Of a DNA stretch of 64,000 nucleotides, positions 54,771-64,000 are shown in pieces. The notes beneath the pieces were generated by a model. The model had not been told where the DNA came from. It made no database searches and worked only from the letters and a program-made list of their open reading frames with translations. Position numbers and translations under genes: made by a program. How positions within the stretch are numbered: position 1 is the first letter of the stretch; each line of letters opens with the position of its first letter. The stretch is taken from the NCBI GenBank assembly GCA_031002005.1, contig JARYHS010008074.1, forward strand, positions 351,440,932-351,504,931, given 5' to 3'. This DNA is from Vandiemenella viatica (lineage: Eukaryota; Arthropoda; Insecta; Orthoptera; Morabidae).

Positions 54771-56339
54771 TTCATCGACTTTGAAAATTATAATATTACA
54801 ATTCGTCAACAGGATAATACACATTTCGAAAATAAAATGATATATACGGTTCATTGTAATCTCGCTACAAAGGTTTCTTTTCATTTATCATGTTTCTCAG
54901 GAGTTAATGAAGCAAATGTCCTAAAAGTAAAGAACCTAAATTGAGATATGTGGTACACAATGAATTCGCATGTATAGCTGACTATTGCATCCCCTGGGTT
55001 AATTTTCTGAGAGCTGAGAGATGATTCACTACTACTTCAGTGAATGTATTCAGAAACACGTATAGCAAATATCATGATTTTACTGAAAAAAATAAAATTA
55101 TTTCCGTGGCTTGGAAAATGTCAGCAACATTTCAAATATAGAATATTAATTATTAATTAATGTAAGATTCTCCATACATTGCTGGAAAGGAGAGACAAAA
55201 AACTTTAAACAAAATCTAGCAGCTGCATCTCATGCCCACATCCTGTCACCAGCACCACAGATCTGGCGAGTGAGGTTCTCTTCTTTTTAGTCATCACTCT
55301 GAACATAATACCTTGTTTTTCTTACTGAACTCACCCAAGTGTAACGAGAACAGGTTCCTGCTAAATTACTCAATCTACTTAGGATAATTATACCTCTTGC
55401 CCTTGACTTTTACCGCCAGCCGTGATCTGTTACCACGTTTAACATCTTCCCGAAGCATCTGGCCGATGCTAAATATCACTCATTCTGCATTTTTCCACAA
55501 TCACTGCATCAAACCTCATCAAAAAAACTGCAAGAGTGTATAATTTCAATATGAATTACAGAGTTTCTTTAATTACCAAAAGGGATGTCATTATAAGGTA
55601 AGATCATGTGTCCACAATATCACGTATAACTTAATTTGCAATTTTATTTTTTTGCATCTTCGTGGCGTCTATTATGTTAGCTTCTTTATGTTAATAAATA
55701 CCTTTCGCTATGTGACAATCGTATATTAACTGACTATTGTTTTCTCTTAAGATGCGCTTTTGTATCAGTCGTTCTTACTTTCAAAGACACATAATCTCAG
55801 AAGTTTTAGTATCAGTATGGTTACTACTGTTTTGGAATTGTTATAGGTATTTGGATATACTTATGAGTAAAGAAATAAAAAAATGATTATAAGTTTATCA
55901 CAAAACTATCATCACAACATACAGTAATACGAAAGTCATAGTAATAAAATCGTAGCTCTTTAATATATAAGTAACTTGCTGCACTTGTCGTAAGCTTATC
56001 GTGAATATTTTAAATTCCGTTAGCTATTTTAAAATAATTTAGACTACCTGTATCCTTTGTATACTGCTGTTGTCGTTAAAACAATGTGTAGTGCTCACTA
56101 AAGTTTGGTCATGTACAGTACATCAATTATGTTCTTTCCAATTTGTTTGATCATTTTTCGTATTGCTATGTATCTACCTTTTTCGGTACTTCTTTGCATC
56201 TTACACTGATTTTCTGTGATGTGTAGTGTGTTGCATATTTATGTATTGATGTATGATGGTTTTACCATTTGGGTGGTGATTTCTTATTTGTACCATTGCA
56301 ACAATACTCATTAGCCTCACAATAGGAAGTCATTTGATT
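54771..56339. other. unassigned AT-rich DNA
   Basis: No recognisable feature. Confidence 0.4.
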
Positions 56340-56520
56340 TACATGTTTACCACCCAGATTTGAGTTTTCCATTGTTTACACAAATCACTGCAGGCGAATG
56401 CCGGGATGCTTCCTTCAAAAAGGCCATTTCCAAATTCCTTTCTTGTCCCCTAACTGATATCGCCTTTAATGACCTCGACGTCGACGAGGCGTAAAGCCAT
56501 AAGTAAAAAAATAAAGTAAA
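56340..56520 (+). mobile_element. SINE copy lacking its tRNA head
   Basis: Begins at ACCCAGATTTGAGTTTTCC and runs through GCGAATGCCGGGATGCTTCC, AAAAGGCCA and GACGTCGACGAGGCGTAAAGCC to an A-rich tail. The promoter half is missing. Confidence 0.7.
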
Positions 56521-58749
56521 CAAGACGTAATAGCATAAAAAAACGAAAGTCGAACTTCACAGCGCCACTGTCAGTCTCGAGTTGAGCTCCTGAATCTCTT
56601 CTGTTCACCGTGACCATAAACGAAATACCTGGTGGCTATACGCAACTTTAAGTTTGCGTAAAGCTCACAAATGAAAAGAATCTGAAAAGAAAGTACATAA
56701 CCAAATATTTGTAGTTATCCAATAATAGGCTATACCCAGTAATATCTAATCAAGGGATTAATTTTCTCCACTCTGTTTCCATCATGTCTTCCCGTCTGCA
56801 GATTGTTCCAATCGTCGATTCAAAACATTCTGACGTTCGGGTAAGTGCTGAAACTTTCCCACATTCGTTTTTATACTCTAACGCTTTTCCACTGGAAACT
56901 GGTTGCGAAGCCCTGGTTAACTTGCCGATTTCAAGTTCATTTCTGTCGAAGGTAATAAACAGTTTGCTAGAAGATCTCTCTGCCCTTGACTTTTAATTAC
57001 TATCTGTGTACATCACTCGCTTTCTACAGTTAACTACATTCTAGTGGATATATGAGGAATCATATTATCATATTATGAGAGCGCACCAACTCTTTGATTT
57101 TGTACTGGGACCAATTAAATTGGTAATATAACTTTCTGCTGTTTTACGTTTCGACTGAAATAAGATTCGGCTTCAGTGATTTCAATTTAAATCATTGGTT
57201 CTGTAATAACTTCCTTGCGAATCAAGAAAAAACTGACATAAATGTTGTATACAAGAAGTACCAATAATATGTGCCTTATAAGTGTAAATGACAATCAAAT
57301 CTTATAAAAAACGAAGAAAGAATTACGGTTTTTGTACCAATTCTCTACTAATGTAAGAAATATTTTGCATTTTGCGGCATATGCTAACTTTGACTAGACG
57401 TTATAATTACATCTTAAAGTTTTATAAGTTAAAAACAGCAATTTTATATACTTGTATAAGCAACCGCTATGAACCCAGGTCAGACCTGGAATTTTTACTC
57501 GTATTTAACTTTATCTTCAGCTCTCGTATTTTATTTATTTATTTATTTTTTGTTTGTACTGTACAAGACGTTATCAACGATGTATGGCTAAGATTCTACC
57601 TTAAATTTTAGGTCCAAACAAAATAGAGAAGGAATGCGCGACTTGGTCTTATTTTAATCAATTTGTTTAATAAACGAACTATAGCTTGTATTTTTATGCC
57701 TCATATCTTCCAGTTAGAATCCATTTGTTGCATTTTTTATTCTTGTCGAACCTCGTATTTCTTTTATAGCCTTGATCACAGTCGCCAGGGATACTTGCCC
57801 CGTTTTAACTCGTTCAGAACTTGTTAACTTAATTTCTTCTATTCGGATAGCAACAAACTTTCTATGACTTCTTGTAATTTATTAAAGTAGCATTCAATAG
57901 ATAAGGATCCTAAGATACAAGGTCCTTTACTCGCAGTAACAGTTTATCATCAACTCAAACGCACACACCTATTACCTCGCTCGCTCTCTGATTGTTACTC
58001 GGTTGTTTCCATGATTACTAATATCTCCCAAAGTAACCCTAAGCCTTTTGTAAATTATCCATGAAACTCGTTATGCTACACCCTGTAGATTATTTCGTGA
58101 CAACTGCAGCATAAATATGATAATGTTAGTCTCCTGTTTAAGATGTTGGCACCTCGTAATAACTGAAAAACTAGGAGCATCTTCGGAACGCTTAGTAAAT
58201 ATTTGTTAACTCACTCATGCCTGTATGAGAGTTAATGTGTTCTTCCCAATTCCAAAAGCTAAAATAGAAAATAAAGTTATGATATCCAAAAACCTACCAT
58301 GCTATGAAGAAATTCATGTTCGAGTTACATGCTTCTTGTTATCGATTAAACGACGCTTGCCGACGTATAGTTGGCATATCAGATAGTATCCTGGCTTGTA
58401 ATAGTTTCAAACATTCTCCCGTCACCTCTGCAGGGAAAATCAATGTGGAGAAAAATACAATGATTGCTCTACATAGCGACCATCGATACTAATTTGACAG
58501 ATGCTTAGAAATGGTTCAGTTCTGAGAGCTAGTGGGTCCTAAAAGGGACCTTCTGACTCGTTTTGTGTATTTTTAGACCAAGGGGTCTACTCAGACCGTT
58601 CAGTTTCATCTTATCGCTGTTGCTTTATTTGCACCACTCAGTGTCACGAGCAGTATTATTGGAGGTTATACCTACGGACGTGAAGCAGCTTTAACCCCAA
58701 ACATCTAGCTGAAGACCTTTCGTTCGTTTACAAGGATTTAATCGTCCCA
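56521..58749. other. unassigned AT-rich DNA
   Basis: The plus frame 56784-56996 is open but unrecognised. Confidence 0.4.
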
Positions 58750-58983
58750 GATGGCAACGGAGAGTTATCAAACGTGTTCGAACAGGACAAGGCAGATGAG
58801 GTTACTTACTACACAAGTGGGGCTGGGTTGGTTCTGCAAATTGTGATTGTGGAGTCACCTTACAGACAATGCATCATGTAGTTTCTGACTGCCCTCTTTA
58901 CATCTGCAAAGGAACAATAATGCACATATACCATTCATCAATCAAAACAGTTGAATGGATCAAAGCACTATATCTAAATATAT
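58750..58983 (+). mobile_element. LINE C-terminal fragment with zinc-knuckle-like motif
   Basis: A plus frame, with one stop, reads RWQRRVIKRVRTGQGR, GYLLHKWGWVGSANCDCG, QTMHHVVSDCPLY and VEWIKALYLN. The C-D-C-G---H---C-P pattern is the C-terminal signature of a common insect non-LTR family. It abuts the next LINE tail-to-tail. Confidence 0.8.
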
Positions 58984-58989
58984 AAATTT

Positions 58990-60040
58990 ATATTTTTCTT
59001 TTGTTGTCATCAGTCTTTCGACTGGCTTGATGCAATCCTCCATCCTTTCCTATTCTATTACAACCCACGTCCTCAATTATCTGCTTAATATATTCTAATC
59101 TCTGTCTTCCTCTACAGTTCTTACCTTCGACTGTTCCCTCCACCAGCAAATTAACCAAACCATCATGTCTCAAAATATTGCCTACCAGCCTGTCTCTTCT
59201 TTCTGTAAGCTTCTTCCACAAACTTCTTTCCTCACCCATCATTTCCAAAACTCGTTAATTTCTTACTTTGTCTCTCCACTTAATATTCAGCATTATTCTG
59301 TAGCACCACATTTCAAATGGTTCAATTTTCCTTCTTTCCGGTATTCCTCGAGTCCACGTTTCGCTACTGTAAAGTGCAGTGCTGTGCTCCACACGTAGAG
59401 TTTTAAAGAAGTTTTTTTCTAATTCCTAGATCAATATTTGAAACTAAAAGATTTCTCTTTTCATGAAGGCTCTTTTTGCTAGAGCTATTTTGCTTTTAAC
59501 ATCATTCCTGCTTCGGCCATCGGTTGTAATTTTGCTTCCCAAATGACAGAATTCACTTACTTCTCCAATTGCATTCGATCCTATTATTATATTTAATCTG
59601 CTAGTATTTGTATCATTTCTGCTACATTTCATCACTTTTGTCTTGCTTTGATTTAAATTCAGTCCAAAATCTTCCTTCAGTACTTTGCTCATACCATTCA
59701 GTAATTTCTCAATATCCTCAGCCCTTTCTGCTAACAATGACATGTCAGCTAGTCTTAGCATACTGTTTTTTTTTCCCTGGAATTTTTCTTTTACTTTCTT
59801 TATTGCTTCCTCTTCATACAAGTTGAATATTAACGGGGATAGACTACAACCTTGTCATCACACCCTTTTTATCTGATACTTGTCTCTCACGATTCTTGAC
59901 TTTTATTACAGCCACTTGATTCTTATATAGTTTATAAAGTAGTCTTCTATCTCGATACTTTAGGCCTGACTTCTTTAAAATTTTGAACATCATGTCCCCA
60001 CCTAACATTATCAAAAGCTTATATTACTACACGATATTGT
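58990..60040 (-). mobile_element. LINE RT fragment, longer copy of the 30700 family
   Basis: From 60040 down, broken frames give ILKKSGLKYRDRRLLYKLYKNQ, GCSLSPLIFN and YEEEAIKKVK (59821 onward), LGLNLNQSKTKVMKC-like text, GEVSEFCHLGSKITTDGRSRNDV and a final frame LEMMGEERSLWKKLTERRDRLVGNILRHDGL. In place of the FADD core the text reads RLADMSLLAE. The 3' end is GACTGATGACAACAAAAG. Several frameshifts. Confidence 0.85.
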
Positions 60041-60369
60041 GAAGTGCACATTTGTTCGTACCTTTTCTATACCTTGTAAAAAATGCGCATAGGCAACTTA
60101 GGTCCCAGCTTAACATACTCTGCTAGGACTATTAAGTGAGTAACGCAGCTGGAGTTTTGTGAAGATACGCTTTTGAGATTGTTGAAATACTCATACCTGT
60201 AAAAATTAACAGTATCCTCACCAATCTACCAATTGAGGCCAACACCAGATAGATCAACCCTCTACAGATGATTTTTCAAAGAAATACGGCGATTTAGACT
60301 AATCAATAGAAAATAATGGATATACAGAACCGACGATTACTAAGTCTAGTTGATGTATTGTCTAGCAAC

Positions 60370-60547
60370 GCTTTTTAGATTACGGTACTCAAGAAGGAAC
60401 TTGAAATTTGAATACTGTAAATAGCATATGCATTCAACAAGATTGTAATAATATAGATAAGGAAATGTGTAAATAGATAAGTTATGCAAATGGATGTAAA
60501 AAGCTTTGTAAAAATGTAGAATGGCTGTATGGTCTCAAACCGAATGC

Positions 60548-60583
<36 letters not shown>

Positions 60584-60584
60584 G
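60370..60584 (+). mobile_element. retroposon 3' end with ~31-nt poly(A)
   Basis: A 3' UTR-like stretch (GTAAATAGATAAG, TGTAAAAATGTAGAATGGC) ends in an uninterrupted A-run at 60549-60579. Its tail is one of the longest in the window, so it is probably recent. Coding part absent. Confidence 0.65.
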
Positions 60585-61804
60585 CAAACAAAAGGCTTTA
60601 CGGAGGATCACTCCCCATCGAGCTATATCGGCCCCCAGCACATAGCTTGAGTCCCTCTAAATTAATTTCATTAACATTGTTATATTTTCTGTATGTTTAA
60701 TGTAAATTGCTATACAATAATAATCCCATCAATATATTATTTCTTTTCTCAACATACAATGTTTTCGACTATTACAAAGCCGACAGTAAATAATAAGGTT
60801 CAGGGATAGGATTTTTAGCGATTAATGTTATAGCATACACGTTTTACCTTACACCGTTTATTCAAAAGTTAAAAATTGAACCAGAGCGCTCGGTAAACAA
60901 TCTAGCTACAGCATCCGCGTGCGCGAGATGCAACTAGCTGCGCCCAAGTGTCAATTTGGTAGCGGAAACGTCAGGGGTTAGCAGGAGTTCCCACTGAAAG
61001 TTGCCTTTTCACTGATTGTAAACAGGTCTTGTGGATAAACAATATTATTCAAATATTATTCCTGTTAAATATTATATTTACACACTGATATGTCTATGTA
61101 GCCTTTACAAACATTTTTAGTGTCAATTATAAAGAAAAAAATTCAAGATGATTACATTTTGCCATCGAATACTGTATATAGTGAGGTATCGTAAATACAT
61201 ATTAATAAGCTTTCTTTGATATTTTTATATTAAGTGTTTTGTTGAGACAAAAATGAGTATTGGATTTAAAATTGTGTAAATTCAATTCTGGGGGCTTACA
61301 TAAACATAAAGGGAGTTGGAATAACTTTCTTGTGTCCTAGAGTATGAGGTGCAGATGTTCAGAGCTCATTAAGTAGAAAACTAAGATATTTTTTCTTTTG
61401 ATAATAGAGTCGTAAGCAACGATCAGAGTTGTAAGTTTTAAACCTGCCTTATTTCCGGGTCTGTCTCTAAAACAGAGATTCCTTTGAACTTGAAAATTGT
61501 AGGTAATGTCGTCTGTTACCAATGTTTAAACGATATATATTAAAAATAATGATATCTAATATAGTTTGTAAGTTGTAAGTAAAATAGGCAAGCATTTTTT
61601 TGAGGGTATGTAGTTTCATAGAAACCCGTTTTATCCACCTAAATTGCATGAAAATCATTTAAATAACAATTTAAGGACACTAATAACATGAAAGCCTAAT
61701 TATCTTCCAGATATTTAGAATGAGTTCTGTACAGTTGAAACTGGTATGTGTAATTACTATATAGTTAGATAACTGTGTACATTTTCGCGGCGGCAACACT
61801 GTGG
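60585..61804. other. unassigned
   Basis: No recognisable feature; 60885-60990 is GC-rich without a frame. Confidence 0.4.
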
Positions 61805-62040
61805 AAAAATCACTCGGGATTCTAGCCACGTAGAAGTGAAGTCGACTGGCGACGTTTCGAGATCCGGCACTGCTCCCATTGTCAAGCTCCACTTAACTTA
61901 CTGAATTTGCGGTATGTAATAGACTACCGTGCGGCAGTTTTCAGTAAGTTAAGCGAGGCTTGACAATGGGAGCAGTGCCGGCTCTCGAAACGTCGCCAGT
62001 CGACTTCACTTTTACGTGGCTAGAATCCCGAGAGATTTTT
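61805..62040. repeat. palindromic foldback element, 101-bp arms, 34-bp loop
   Basis: The left arm 61805-61905 and right arm 61940-62040 are reverse complements, differing at 6 of 101 positions as I count them. Landmarks are TCGGGATTCTAGCCACGTA, GTCGACTGGCGACGTTTCGAG and GGCACTGCTCCCATTGTCAAG. The 34-bp loop is unique. It has no frame and no obvious target duplication. Confidence 0.92.
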
Positions 62041-64000
62041 ATATACTAAATATATGGTTGTTTGTTTAATTAGTAATGTTCGGTTGTTGTAGCTATTAAA
62101 GTTATTGAAACAAGTTCTAGATTGTCCCATTTTGTTTGTTTATGCCGCTCTCGGTTCGCAGCGAGTTCAGCTGGTAAATTGTCTCTGGTTGGTAGTTTTA
62201 TTTTGATCAGTTAACAACTGCGAGCAAATCTGTTCATTAAGAAACCAGTAATCATGATGTAGACAAATTAAGATTTCTCTACCTGTGTTTAAACTTTCTT
62301 CTGGCCAGTACTTCGGATAAAATCTCCATCATAATTTCCGATGTAACACAACGCAACGACCATATTAAGAAATGTAGAATAATTTCGTTAAGCATCGACA
62401 TCATTATTGGTATCCCACGATCCACTGACCTTATTTAATTTGTGGGCTGGAAGAAGAAAAGTTTGCTCTAAAAATTTGAATCATTGTAACTATAGGTGAA
62501 ATGTGACAATTCATAGATCTAGTGGACAATTGATGGCGATTGGTACAAATAATTAAATATGTGATCAGTTTTGAGATACCCCATTACAGTTAATTTGTTG
62601 CATATTAACATTATTTTATTTCAGAATCTCTAAATTCAGAATGAATTTTAAAGTCCTTATAAAGCATTTCATTTTAATTTAAAGATAGCATGCGTATTCC
62701 ATTATCTAACCTGAAAAAGTGTCAGACATTCATTTTTGTGCTAAAGACTTCCTACCGGATGTGAGATATGTGTTTAGGTCATTAGAAAGCGAAACCCTAA
62801 CTTTTGAAAGGTGCGACTCAGTCTTCGCCAGTTTTTATTTATGATTTTGATATTCTGTATTGTATGTTTAATCTTTCATTTGAAATACTAAAAACTTGTG
62901 CCGCATAATAATGTGAGCATGTGAACAAAAGAAGAGGAGAGATTATTTCATTCTATCCGAATTAAGCTTTGTATCACAAGTACTAAGCTACTTTTAATAT
63001 TTTTGTTTGGTTTGTATTTGTAAAATTCAGAAGTGTAACACCTAAAAAGTATTCCAGCAGTCAAATGTTGCTGCTATCAGAATTGCGTGAGTGCGGGCAA
63101 AGGGTAGCATGTCAGAAAAATCATCAGGATTTAGATGTCTCCAATAACAAAGAAACTGGACCAGTATACAAGGTAGTAACAGGATTTTTACAAAGGGGAT
63201 AGGGAAATAGCATTGAAAGGGATGCGATTATAGTATACAGAATGATCTCAGTAGTGGTGCAGGCTGCAAAATATCCTATGATGGACTAAACGGAAGCCGG
63301 AATTGAGGCCTACAAATCAGGGGTGGACAGGTTACATAGTCAGGCATATTGTCCTTCGAGGGGCTTGCGTCTGAGGATATCATTCATTGGTGAAGTTACA
63401 GTAGGCATATATCTAAATGGAACTGGAATCTTATTGCGTGACTAGCTGAAGCTGGAAGATAACCCACTGAACTTGAAGGGTAAGAGGGATAGGATATCAC
63501 AATCAGATAATAATGCACTGGTTTGCAAAGTAGGCAATAAACATGAATACCGGTGCTAGCCACGAAGACTATTGAATGAATGTCTTTAACAGTTTTATGC
63601 TGTAACGTTTAGCTCATATAATCGATGCTAATAATTTGAATACAGTGAGTAGTCTCAAGGTTCATAGGTAAGGCATAGTCCTTAAAATTGAAAGTGCTCT
63701 TTTAGAATTCAGATCCAGCCAGGATATTTTACTGGAAAGTCAATTTAATTTCTAATGTTAGGTATTCTTCGAGTATTCGACGATGCGCGGAATGTGAAAT
63801 CATATGAGTTTTCTTTTTCTTATCGAAATCAGTTTGAATTTAAGTTTTTGCTTTGATTAGATCATAACGTTTAAGGGGAAATTTCAATTCACAGACTATT
63901 CGTGGTATTTGTAAAGATTCTGTATCACCATCAGTCACCCACAGTTTTCGGCTCTCCTACCAAATCTCGGTCATCACATTGGTCCATTCCTCTCCTCTCT
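62041..64000. other. unassigned AT-rich DNA
   Basis: No gene recognised. 63050-63500 is more balanced in base composition but its frames are broken and show no motif. Confidence 0.4.

Overview
The window is nuclear DNA from an animal with a large, AT-rich, repeat-filled genome. The single recognisable host gene is an insect-style i-type lysozyme. The repeats (tRNA-derived SINEs with A-rich tails, Tc1-like elements, CR1/Jockey-type LINEs, a LINE tail ending in GTAGAT repeats, hAT elements with 8-bp target duplications) are of kinds common in insects. My best guess is a polyneopteran such as an orthopteran or stick insect. The order is an inference from repeat style and intron size and has not been checked. 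There are no bacterial operons, rRNA genes or CRISPR arrays.

Host genes. A complete four-exon i-type (destabilase-type) lysozyme gene lies on the minus strand between 31632 (ATG) and 11540 (stop). Its exons are 31557-31632, 25839-26006, 16891-16964 and 11540-11692. They join at consensus splice sites with matching phases (1, 1, 0) into a 156-residue secreted protein with 12 cysteines. Its promoter has a TATA box 31 nt upstream of a candidate initiator and a canonical insect NF-kB/Rel site a further 44 bp upstream. The Glu that is catalytic in mollusc i-type lysozymes is replaced by Ala, while the Asp is kept. A second candidate promoter, on the plus strand at about 52072-52226, has a TATA box, an initiator, a splice donor and two RFX X-box-like motifs. 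It appears to begin a gene whose coding exons I could not find here.

Layout. 1-11300: mostly unassigned AT-rich DNA with a LINE tail, a hAT MITE (8707-9183, perfect target duplication) and a SINE (9557-9766, perfect target duplication). 11300-31730: the lysozyme gene. Its introns hold SINEs, a degenerate satellite (18100-19285), a three-layer nest (LINE, then hAT, then antisense LINE, 21700-24209), two foldback elements and two other LINE fragments. 31730-51000: mobile-element relics (Tc1-like, hAT, SINE, LINE) in unassigned DNA. 51200-53550: a pair of foldback repeats flanking the plus-strand promoter. 54100-64000: a Tc1 relic, LINE fragments, a poly(A) retroposon end and a 101-bp-arm palindrome (61805-62040).

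I found no undescribed multi-gene system. The items most worth a second look are the lysozyme with its Rel-type promoter and altered active site, the paired X-box promoter, the long hairpins, and the 3'-terminal palindrome of the repeated LINE family. Most open reading frames in the window are chance or transposon-derived and are not listed.
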